From contig JBAIAC010000007.1 in NCBI GenBank assembly GCA_037349315.1, positions 49,935,001 through 49,999,000 of the forward strand: a stretch of 64,000 nucleotides of DNA. Reading direction: 5' to 3'. Every line of letters starts with the position of its first letter. Within the stretch, counting starts at the first letter, position 1. Source of the DNA: Chelydra serpentina. Its lineage: Eukaryota; Chordata; Testudines; Chelydridae. Positions 1 to 10,209 of the stretch are shown piece after piece. The translations under genes and the position numbers were made by a program. The notes under the pieces are model-generated. The model was not told where the DNA came from, did no database searches, and saw only the letters and a list, made by a program, of their open reading frames with translations.

Positions 1-960
1 ATGCTATTTTTGTTATCCTCAGCAGTTTGTTTCCCCTTGGACCACTTTTTCATGAGACTATTATGTGCATCACAAGTAACTGTTTATTTCTTTGTTGAAG
101 ATGTAGAGATGGACACTGTAACAAAGTCAGGATGGGCAGTTGCAATAGAGTGGTCCTGTCCAGTTCTGGGAAGTGGGCAGGCGTGAGCCCATCCATAGCT
201 AAAGGCCCCTTCCCCAGCCTATGGGGAGGAGCTACTGAGCCCAGGACTCAAATAAATACGGGGAACAACAAAGAAAAAAACAGGGACAGGTGTGAAGGTC
301 AAAGGGTGAAAAGTAGGGAACTGGAAGGGGACTGCAGTAGAGTGGTGGAAAGCAGGTATGTTAGTCCTAGAATGATAAAGGTCCTTTTTCCTATAGGCTG
401 AGAAGGGGTTACCTCAAGTCAGTTAGAGACACCTGACTCCAATTAAGGGCTGCCTGAGACCTTAAACACCCCTCCTCTGGTGAGAGAGGGGGAGGAGACA
501 CACGTTGCTGCAAGGCTAGTGGCAGCAGGGAGATAGGCTTCTCCAGGGTGAGAGGCTGCTCTCTTCCCTACAGGGGAAACAACCCAAGCTGAGTGTCTGT
601 TTAGGGGAAGGACTGACACCCCAGGGCCTACAACAGGACAACACTCCACCCCCCACCCCAGCAAGGGGGCAGGGAAAGTTATTCCCCCTTTTTTGTGTTT
701 ATAAATTGGTTTTTTTGTTTGCTGGAGCAGCACTCCTTGGGCCTACCTGCATTCTACCCTGAAAATACTGATAAGAAAATACAGAGGGGGAAGACAAACA
801 CTGTCCAGAGTGGGGCTGATTTATCCCAGGACCCCCCGACTGCCAGAGGGGGAAGTGCTAAATCCAGCAAGACAGAGGAGCTGCTTTGCCACAGCACTTA
901 CTACAAATGAAGATCCAAACACCACCTAAACTGGTGGAAGCTGAGATCCAGATCTGAACT
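1..960. repeat. GC-richer, probably repeat-derived block (unassigned)
   Basis: From about position 130 the sequence is clearly more GC-rich than the intron that follows. It has purine-rich stretches, an AATAAA-like hexamer near 250 and a short T-rich run near 700. Short overlapping open frames occur on both strands with no recognisable domain. The composition resembles the terminal or untranslated part of an LTR retroelement, but I could not find paired ends or a target duplication. I regard it as repeat-derived of unknown family. Confidence 0.3.
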
Positions 961-2769
961 TTATGATTGGCTCCAAAATCCTAGTAGGCCAACTCTAAAA
1001 CAGACAAGCCCTGGATATAAACATGTTTCAACTTTGTTAAACTCAAATCCAGATGTGAACTTTGTCTCAGTCCCATCTCTCCTTCTTTGCGATCAGTGCA
1101 TTCTTGACTGGCTGGCTAGGACTCTTTCAGTAATTAATGGAAAACTTTCCTAAAGCTTATTCAAATTAATCTCCCTTGTGAGGTTCTATTTCCATCAAAT
1201 ATCACTCTTGGTGCAGCATGCAAAACTTACCACAGTGTTGATGAGACTGAAGCAATGTGTCTTGCACCTCTGACTCAAGTATGGGTTTCTTTGAAAGTTT
1301 TTTTCTGGTGGTTTTGTCCTATGTCCTATTAAAGCTGTTGTGTGCTTGACTGGCCCAGGACTGGAGGAATCTGTATTCTGCTTTAGAGGTGGCCATTACT
1401 TGGTGGTTACAAATGTGCTCAGCTGCACAATGTTGTAATGTATTTTGAGTTCTTAGAATAAAAAACTGTTAAGTACTGCTAAATACAACAAAATCTGCCC
1501 CCTTTTCTACTATTTATTTAATCTTCTTTCCCCCTCTAACTACTACCACTCCCCTCCCACCACCTCCAATTACTCTAGCTGCTGTATGGCTCATATTAAG
1601 TTAATAATACTATGTCTCATATCAGCTCTGACTCACTGGTACACTTCATCCTGCCATGATGTGTTGCACATTGGCTTCAAAACATTAATGACAGATTAAA
1701 ATATAGTGATTTGATCTGGATTCAGTCAGTTCTCTTTGGGTAAGAAAATAAAATAAAATTATTCTAAGACTTCAGTCTCCAAAGCTCTTTTGAACATTTC
1801 CAGTTCAATGTTATCTTAACACCTCATTCAGAAAAACAAGGTGTATCCAGTGTGCAGGGTGTTGTAGAAAACGATTTGCATTGCTTGGAAGGTCTGATTG
1901 AAAATACTGTTAAAACTTAATATTCAAGTCTCGGAGAAAATATAACTCCATCTAGGTAGCTCTGTTCCCTGTGTATTTTAAATTGCTTTGCCCATCTATT
2001 ACTATATAGGTTTCCTGCACCAAAACTACCATAGTGTCCATCTTGGTTTTGCATGGAAATTTCCTCTTGCTAGATTAGCCTCTAACTAGGACCCCATATA
2101 TAAGATATATTTCTGAATTTATATATGGAACTCCAAGAAATTCATATGGGTTTTGGAGAGAGATTCCTCTCCACTTTGTAATTTTCTTTGACATATTTAG
2201 ACTCAGTCAGTGTAGTCTATCCAGTTTATTGCCACAGTTTGCTTATTATAAATTGCTTTCCCACCACCTCTTTTAAATGTTCTTTAAAATAAAATGGCAT
2301 GTATTTTCAAGTTCAGAGGTACCACTTGAAATTTCCCAACATTGCTGCTGCTTATAGGTGTTGTTTCTCCAGTCCTTTATTCCCATTTCAGGCCCCAATA
2401 GCCAAAAGAAGGGGCCAAATAATTTGTTTTGTAGCTACATCACAAGTTCATAAAAATACATAATTGTAATTGCACCCAAGATATGAATCTGTTTACTTAA
2501 GACCTAATCCAAAACTCCCTCTAAATTCTGATAAGATAAAAAAGCATACATAGCTAAGGTTTAAATCTTGGCATCTGTTCTCCCTTTGATGTGTTTATTC
2601 ATCTTTTAATATTAATAGGACTTGCATGTATGCTGTTACGGGATTCACTCACCACAGATGGCACCTCCTCCTGGCCATCCTGGGGATTAACTCAACTAAA
2701 TGGAGCTACTAATGTATGATGCCCCCCACCCCCTTTCTGCTCCCAGTCCCTTTGTGTAAAGAGGAAGGT
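961..2769. other. Intronic sequence, no recognised feature
   Basis: AT-rich sequence with stop codons in all frames and no exon-like or repeat structure that I can name. It lies in the intron upstream of the first RYR3 exon of the window. Confidence 0.6.
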
Positions 2770-2779
2770 CAAACAGGAC

Positions 2780-3260
2780 AAAACAGTAGTCTTGGTGGCA
2801 CCTTGATGGTTGATACAATTTTGGTTCACCACCATCCTCCAGATGGCCTCATGTATACATTCTGAACCTACTGCCTGAGTATGGGGGGCAGGACCAACTA
2901 TCCCAGCCTAGTGTCCTTCGGTCTCACAGCCTGATTTTAGGATGGACAACACATGTAAGGAGATCATGTTCACAAGAGGTCCAATCCATCTTCCACCACT
3001 GCAGGAAAACCTTTACAAGAAAGTGTTATGCTGACAAATGGAAGTGGTGCTCCCATTGGTGCCAGCATCATTACATACATCCACAGAATGCTGAGATATC
3101 TCTATGATCTTGGACTATCTTCTGTCTCTATCCATTAGCTCACAGTGTATACATCTAGCAGCAACTAATGCCTTCCACCCTCCAGTGGAGAACTGCTCCC
3201 CCCGCCCCCCGTATCAAGACCTACACCTGCCTAGGACCTGAATCTGGGACTGCCAGCCCT
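2780..3260 (+). pseudogene. DIRS-like tyrosine recombinase relic
   Basis: Conceptual translation in shifting + frames gives a DIRS recombinase-like order: a KWKWC segment near 3040, then a leucine-rich segment (YLYDLGLSS) near 3090-3120, then an AA(I)xxFHPPV-like segment near 3160-3190. The same order occurs in the larger DIRS element at 62.1-62.3 kb (KWKQFTCW, then DYLLHLKLQGLSLLSIKIHLAAIS). Frame changes and stops between the blocks make it non-coding. It is an old fragment, and the limits are approximate. Confidence 0.5.
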
Positions 3261-5099
3261 TATGATTCTGCTATTTGAGGCTTTGGGGCCCTTATGGTGG
3301 ATCTCCCTTACATAAGGATAAGGTTTCTATGATATTGCATCCCAGTTTCAGGATTTCAGTATTTACATTTTATTGCATTTAAAATCCAAGGTATAGTAAT
3401 GAAAAATCTGTCGCCAAACTCTTGTGTGTGTTCTTGTTCATGGAGAACAACGGAGGCAATGTCAGTGGACAGAAAATTGCTAATTTTTCTTACTGGCTTC
3501 TGACAAGTCTTATATTTTGTTTTTAAAGCAACCTACAATAATCAAGGTTTCTCCTTTTATTTATATAGCTATTTATGGTAATTTTGTGGGTGTTAAATGT
3601 TAATTTTTATAAATTTTTTGTGCCAAAATGTTTATTTTATAAAGAAAATATTAAACCTGAATATCAAAATATATAATGGTCTCCCATGTACTATATATCT
3701 CAATTTTGTTGTTGTGCAACTTCGTAAGTACCAGGTCTCATATGTAACTTGTGGTTCCTGATAATTTAGCTGGGTATAGAGGAATTTCTTAATGTTCAGA
3801 TAACTGTAAGGAGTCATTTAGCCAAAAAAGTATGTTGACAGGAGATGAGTTTAGTTTATTCTGGTTTACAATGAGGCATTTTGAAGTGATGAATGGGCAT
3901 GTGATTTTGTGGTCTTTGATAACTCAGGGAGAAGGATTGATGCCTATTGGAGAAGTGCTAATCAGTTATTGTTTACATTCAGAAGGGTTTTTTACACTGC
4001 AGAACTTAAAAACATCTGCCCTGCTTCTCTCTGCCAAGAGTTTTTGACAACAGAACTGGTAGATGATTATTCAAATTGATCACCGCTATATGCATGTTTT
4101 TCCTTTTTAAACCAAATTATGTTGCAAAATAATATGCACTGTTTAAAACAACATGCACTGACTTAATATTGGCCTTAGTGACAAATGAATAGGTTGATGT
4201 ATTTGTTTTTTTTAAAATATTGATAAACACTGTAAGTTTTCACAGTGACTGACAACATCTGTGCCCAAGGAGCTTAAAAACTAATTCAATAATAATAAAC
4301 AGAACAGTTTATATGAAGAAAGGAATAGGGAATATTGCATTTCACTACTAAAGGTTTGAATCTATTTATTTTTACTTCAGTGTTTTTTCCATTTGGGTTT
4401 GAAATGTGCTCTGGCACACTTACAGATATACAAATTTAAAAAAAAGATAATTACTCCAACTGAATGTAATCATGTGCATAATAAAAAAAAGCTTTTAGCT
4501 GGAAACTGTAGGGCAAGAGATGGAGAGGCTGACTTAGAGGCATACTCCATAGCTGAAGCTGCATTATTACATCTTCATATAAAAGACCTGGAAAATCAAT
4601 CCTGAATAGGGATAATGGGCACCATTTGACTTCTGCTTTATGCACCTGATGGTGTAGGATGAATGATGATGATTCATGTGCATAAAATTACTCCTGCATG
4701 TTTGCAGGATTGAGGTTTCAAATTTTGCAGCATGACCTGAAGGTCAACAGCACTAGGCTCTGTTGTGTGAACTCTTCTGTTCTCATATATAAACTCTTTT
4801 GCTTTCGAGGATGCACTGTATATACTTTTTATTATACTTGTCCAATAGAAAATGAAATAGGATTACCATTTTCCTCTGTCATCATGCTGTACACATATGC
4901 ATCAGAATATATTTTGAGGGGTGGAATTGTCGCTGGACCCCACGTAGTGTGAAGGAGCATAAGAAACTTAACTCAAAGCACCAGTACAATACCCCACAAA
5001 AATTAGGATTCCCCATGAAGATTTTGACTGCTTTGCAGTACGTTTTAGAACCTGAAAAAGGGCTGGATTAAGGTACTTGTTGCATAGATTAGAGATTCA
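3261..5099. other. Intronic sequence, no recognised feature
   Basis: AT-rich, with short open frames on both strands that show no domain or codon pattern of a gene. Nothing else seen. Confidence 0.55.
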
Positions 5100-8000
5100 G
5101 CACACTGTAGCTGGGGTGAATGCAAGACTGATTTTTATTTCCTGTTTTTCTTGCTCTGTGACCTTTAGTGGCCATGCTAACCATTCACAACTAACACCAC
5201 ATCCGCCTTTCTAAAAGGGAAGGGTGATAAAACCGTTATCCTAACAGTACATGAAACAACAAACAGCCCTATGAAGAGCAGGGTAGATTGCCTGAACTTT
5301 CAGTGATTTATTCTGCCCCTTTTAAGGCATTTGACTGCTAGTCCTCTGACTTCCTTGAATTCTCAAGATCTTATGTAATCCTCCAGGAATGCAGGAGACT
5401 GTCTTTTTCTTGCTGGATCTCTGCTTGCAGGGAGAGTCTCAAGAGGGTACATGTGGTTCTATATGGGCAAGCGGGGTGGTGTTAGCAGGTTCCATTTCAG
5501 GGTAGTGATCTGGGTAGATTGGAGGTCCCCCTGGTGACACAAGGTGATATTGGTTCCAATGGATGATTCCTGCTGGCATTCTAACAAAGTAGGTTTGAGA
5601 TGTCCTGGTACATCCTTGCACCATCCCCTTTTCCTGAGAGTCTTTCACACAAATGTGATCTCCTAGATTCAGTACTCTGAAGGATTTGACTCTGTGGCAC
5701 CTGTGAAAGGCCACCTTCTGATGGGGTTTCTATTGCTCTTCCTACTTCTGTAATCTTGGGAAGTTTGGCCAACAATAGTCGAGGTGGAAAGGAAGGCTGT
5801 GATAGTGGACTTCAACAGCCTTCCCATCAACAGTTTTGCAGGCTGAGGCCATTTGCTGGAGGTGTTACTGGTATGGCAACAGGGCAAGATAAGGGTATGA
5901 GGATTTAGAAAGAAGTTTTATTTTCTTTACTATATGTTCTGCTTCACCAGTACTCTGATGGAACTGTGGGCTGGATCTGACATGAATGAAACTGTAAGTA
6001 TCTGCAAACTTCTTGAAAGTCTCCGAGGAAAACTGAGTACCATTGTTAGAGATATCTTGCTCCAGAATCCTAAAACAGGGAAAACGTGGATTTTATTCTC
6101 TCCACAACTGCCCTTGATGTGATACTAAGTGGCCTGACAACTTCAATGAATCTTGAGACATAATCAGTCATCAAAAGACAGGTGGTATTATCCAGATAAA
6201 AAAGATCAGTCCTGACTTTCTGTCACAGCCTGTCTGGTACAGCAGATGTTAGTAACGGTTCCAGTGGATTGGTTTCACATTTCTCGACTCTCTGCTGTAA
6301 TTGTTTGCTCAGCCCAGGCCACCAAACTGTCTGTTTAGCTTCCCTTCCTGCATTTTGTAATGCCTTGGTGTCCCTCATGCAGTCTGTCCAGGATTTCCTG
6401 TTACATTAGGGATAACTAGTCTGGACCTCTTCAACAATAAAACTTGCTTTATAACAAGATCCCTGGAAACCACCCAGTATCATTTCCTATAAGTTTCTGT
6501 CTGTTTTGTGCCACCTTCTTTGTAGTGTTTGCAGTGATTCATGCCTTGACTCAGGAATTCATCTGCTTCTTGCAGATGTTTTTCTGTTTTGAGTAAATCA
6601 GTATGTGTTTCATCTGTGAAATCTTCCGGAAACAGCTCCTCCTGTTCACACTCTTACTGTGGTTTTCCTGATATTGGGGCACTTGAGAGTGTATCGGCAG
6701 TGGAGGAATGCTCATATCTTGCATCATTTTTCTGAATGCCTGATTCTGTTTAGTTCCAGGAATTCTGTGGACTAATGAGCTCTTGTAATGGCTTTGACTA
6801 CTCTGCCAGGTAAGGTGGGAATTTTCCTAGGTGTGTTACTATATCCATGAATCGATATATTTCACTGATGCACTGAAGCTCCTTCATCTGGGTAATCACT
6901 TGTACTTTCTCTGCATGTGGTTTGACCCCCTGCTCCATTAGTGATCTAGCCTAGATAGACACTTGATTCTGTCTTTGAGAATTTACATCTGTCATTAAGT
7001 GTTAGGCCTGCTGTCTCACATCCTTCAAGGGATGTTGGTTGTGTTGGATTTGAGTTGATCTGTAGACAAGGGTATCATCCATTTGGCAGAGAGCCTCTTC
7101 CAGACCCTCCAGGAATTATGACATTTTTATCTGGAAGTGTTCCAGAGCAGAAGATATGCCACATAGTACTCTATTGAAACAAAACCTTGCAAAAATGCGA
7201 TGAAGGTCATCGTAGTACAGCTTCTGCAGCAAGTTGTATCTTCCAAAACCCAGATGGGGCATCTAATTTTGAAACTTTTGCTTATCTAATTGTCAAATGT
7301 TGTGCCCAACATATGGGAGTACGTTTCACTCTCTACGGACATTCTCATTGAGCTTGGTAAGGTCTACAGCAATCCAAATCTTGTCATTTAGTTTTGGGAT
7401 CACAACCATGCCTGCATAGCATTCAGTTGGAGTGTCTATTCTGGAAGTGACACCCATCTACTCAATGAGGTTGATCTTTGCTTTCACCCTGGGCGGTAAA
7501 GGATGGGAGATTTTCCTAGGTGGTGGTGGGGCAAATGGCTTTGCATTTGGTGTAAGTTTAATGTGGTATTCTTCCTCTAATTTCCCCAGTCCTTGGAACA
7601 TTTTTGGGACCTCTTTGGAATCTCAGGTTCTAGGTTTGTGATGACTGGTTCTATCCTTATAACCATGCTTATAGCTGTGATTGCTGGAACGTCAAGTAGA
7701 GTAGTGTATAGGCTATCTACATCATAGACATCTTGGGGTGTAGTCTTCTCAGAGTTTGAGTGGCTAACATTTTCCTTTCACATCTAACGAGGACTTTCCT
7801 GCGCCTTTCAATTAATTTTTGAGTCTTGAAGTGTTGGTGATTTGGCACACCATGGGAATTCTTTCATGCTCTGTTGTATTCTTATTCTTTACTCAATGTT
7901 AGCATAGCCATCTCTGGATCTCTTTATGCTTGTATTGATCTGGTTGGGTATTGTTTCTAGGCATTCTAGATATTTTCCTCCCCGTGTGTATGGCTTCTAC

Positions 8001-8180
8001 AGTGGGTTCCTATTCAAACTTTTTCCAGAGAAGAGTCTGTTGTGTCTCTATGTATTGATTTTGGAATACTTTGTTCTTGGCTGTCACTAGTGTGAGATTA
8101 GGATCATTTTGGTGTTGCTTGTGGGCCCTAGCCTAAGTTTCAGTGTCTGTTACTTTTCTAGCCACACTCTCTGTTGCAGC
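5100..8180 (-). mobile_element. Degenerate Ty3/Gypsy-type LTR retrotransposon (pol), antisense
   Basis: Read on the - strand, pol domains appear in the Gypsy order from high to low coordinates. There is a linker and RT start near 7560-7400, then an RT palm stretch (VVIPKLND...VDLTKLNE) near 7410-7330 and a second RT block (SKLDA.SGFW) near 7260-7230. An integrase zinc-finger tail (VWWPGL-like, frameshifted) follows near 6330, an integrase core stretch with NGTQFSS near 6060-6030, and an integrase C-terminal SH3-like piece at 5714-5439. A purine-rich tract followed by TGTGGTGTTAGTT at 5201 (reading leftwards) looks like the polypurine tract and start of the 3' LTR. Stops and frameshifts are frequent throughout, so no protein can be made. 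The gag side and 5' LTR are not clear. Orientation is opposite to the host gene. Confidence 0.78.
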
Positions 8181-8628
8181 CTGGACTCACCATAGCAGTT
8201 CTCTCTGTGTTTTCAGGCCTCTGCCTGTTTTGTTGGTGGTCTGTGCAGGTTTTTTGGTTGTTCTGGATAGAGACTTGCTTCCCTCCCCCTTTTTTATTTT
8301 TTGCAGAGGTGTTGTGTGATCCACTGGGTCTTTATTCAGTCCCACTCAGATACCATGCAGAGATTACAGAGACACAGAACGTGGTGGTTGGGGTGAATGG
8401 AAAACTGTGGCTTCTTTGAAAAGTGTGGCTGACTCTGCAACTTGTAGGGATGCTACCTGAGGATCAGTACATACTTTTATAAGATACTATTCCCTTGTAG
8501 AGGCATCTAGGTATTATACCCATTTTGGCAGAATCGTCTTACAATCACTGGGCAGACTCTGAGCACCTACTTCCAACACATTAGGTCACTGCTTGAGAGT
8601 CACCAAAAATGGAATACGTCTGGGCAAT
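8181..8628. other. Intronic sequence next to the Gypsy remnant
   Basis: Contains an 81-codon + frame at 8174-8419 without any domain. It may be the gag side of the antisense Gypsy copy, but I see no zinc knuckle or other mark to prove it. Confidence 0.35.
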
Positions 8629-8631
8629 TGA

Positions 8632-8876
8632 AGAAAGAACAGTTACTTACCTTACAGTAACTGTGGTTCTTTGAGATGTGTTGTCCATATGTAGTCCATG
8701 ACCTTCCTTCACCCTTTTTGCCCTTGCGTGGGCAGGTGTGAAGACATTCGGAGCACAGGTGTGGCCCCCTATGGACATTCCTGAGTGTATGGGACATGTT
8801 TTCCACTGTTGGTGCACATGTGGAAAACACATATTGAAGACCTACTGTTACTGTAGAGTAAATAACTCCTCTTTCC
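8632..8876. mobile_element. MITE with ~50-bp terminal inverted repeats
   Basis: The left end (AGTTACTTACCTTACAGTAA onward) and the reverse complement of the right end (AGTTATTTACTCTACAGTAA onward) match at roughly 80% over about 50 bp. They enclose ~140 bp of GC-richer sequence, so the whole piece is a short palindromic non-autonomous DNA element. Exact ends and the target duplication are not certain. It contains no coding capacity; overlapping short - frames at 8600-8832 are chance products. Confidence 0.65.
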
Positions 8877-9363
8877 TGTTGTAGAACTAGTGGATTGAAA
8901 ATATTTCACTCTTTTTTATTGAATGTAAGAATTATAATTCAATAACTACAGACCTTTTGATGCTACAGTTAAGATTTTTCTTATTATGTGAAGTACATTT
9001 AAGGGGTGGGATATCAAATGATTGCGGATCTTCAGTTTTCTAATGATTTGTCATGATTAAATATTTTAATAACTGAAAAAGTAGCCCGCAGATACTCTTC
9101 TGCTTTTGGGCCTGATGACCCCTTATTTTAACAGTACCACAGTGCTCTAAATAAAAAAGGACAATTAATTGCAGCAAGAAAATCTTCTGAAGGAGGGAAT
9201 AAACATTTTTATACAAAAACTTGTGTTCTTAGAAAACAAACGTACTTCACCTTGAAATGGATATTTTTATTTTGTGTGTATGTATGCGCATATGTGCATT
9301 ACATTTGCATGATCTCACCAGCTTAGGTCATTCTTGTCCTTTGTCTTGTTCTTGTTTTTGCAG
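8877..9363. other. 3' end of upstream RYR3 intron
   Basis: AT-rich intron sequence that ends in a pyrimidine-rich tract (TTGTTCTTGTTTTTG) and the CAG acceptor at 9361-9363. No other feature seen. Confidence 0.7.
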
Positions 9364-9471
9364 TATGTGCCTCCAGATCTTTGCATCTGTAATTTTGTGC
9401 TGGAGCAGTCTCTCTCTGTCAGAGCCCTACAGGAAATGCTGGCCAACACAGGGGAAAATGCCAGTGAAGGG
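9364..9471 (+). CDS. RYR3: RYR3 exon (equivalent of RYR2 exon 3)
   Basis: A 108-nt, phase 0-0 exon flanked by TTTTTGCAG and GTAAGT. It encodes 36 residues starting YVPPDLC and ending GENASEG, about residues 58-93 of RYR3. It belongs to NTD-A, the first beta-trefoil (Ins145_P3_rec fold) of the tetrameric sarco/endoplasmic-reticulum Ca2+ release channel. The core [19 protein letters not shown] is shared by all ryanodine receptors. GENASEG in place of the RYR2-type VEKSEG marks the RYR3 paralogue. In RYR2 the equivalent exon is the one lost in the known exon-3 deletion of arrhythmia patients, which shows how important this segment is. It is the first exon in the window; the preceding two lie further upstream. 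Confidence 0.95.
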
Positions 9472-9836
9472 GTAAGTAAATTATTTTTATTTTGGCATCA
9501 AAAAGGATACCAGGCATCCAACTTTGAACTGTTTCTCATTTTTTTTATCCCGATTAAGGACCTTTAGAACAGAGGGTGCCTCAGAATGGGGTAGCAGGTA
9601 CTTCAATATTCCCTTTACTTAGGGTTGCCATTGAGACAGTTTTTCATATTGAGAAGCTAGGTGCATTTAATGAACTTAGCAGATGAAAGAAAACACAACC
9701 ATGCTCTACAAAGGCCAGTTACTGTACTGCTAGTTCAGAATTGGCTGCTGAACAATGGAAAAGTGCACCATTGGGATGAGCCTGGCTTCTGCCAGCCAAA
9801 GGAGTATGACTTTCATAAGGTTGCTTTGAAATCTAG
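9472..9836. other. Start of 18.4-kb RYR3 intron
   Basis: Begins with a consensus GTAAGT donor. The rest is unremarkable intron up to the LTR target site GTTAT at 9837-9841. Confidence 0.7.
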
Positions 9837-9841
9837 GTTAT

Positions 9842-10204
9842 TGTAGCAGGGTGCTGTTGCAAAGCACCTAATTAGCCCCTGCTCAGCCAGCTCCAATGAA
9901 GGGGAATAGATTGGGGCTGGTGGAACAGGCCTGATGCCTGGCCTGGGGATTGGCTCCACCTGCGGGCCTGGCAAGCCAGCATAAAGGGAGTCAGCCAGGG
10001 GAAAGATCAGTTCTCCTGGCTGAGGGCTGGCTGCTTGGGAAAGAGGGAACAAACACTGTAAAGCCTTGTATCTATAACTCAATGTTGGTGGTGGGAGAAG
10101 GTGTGTAAATAAAACCACGGGTGCAGCACAACAGGAAGCCTCTCTGCGCTTTATTGGGCCACCCTGCAGTGGCCTGCCGGAAGAGGGGCAGACAACCTGT
10201 TACA
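9842..10204 (+). mobile_element. Solo LTR (363 bp) with 5-bp target duplication
   Basis: Starts TGTAGCAGGGTGCTG and ends CCTGTTACA, so the ends form an imperfect inverted repeat with TG...CA borders. It is flanked by an exact 5-bp duplication GTTAT (9837-9841 and 10205-10209). It contains a CATAAAGGG TATA-like box in mid-element and an AATAAA signal near 10107, as expected of U3-R. No internal region is attached, so it arose by recombination between two LTRs. A second copy of the family lies reversed at about 56440-56735. A 5-bp duplication fits a Ty3/Gypsy-type or other retroelement; the class is inferred. Confidence 0.85.
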
Positions 10205-10209
10205 GTTAT

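Noticed and set aside
5439..5775. Overlapping - strand frames of 64-91 codons as a possible host gene
   Set aside because: They read as the integrase C-terminal part of the antisense Gypsy element and are broken by frameshifts.
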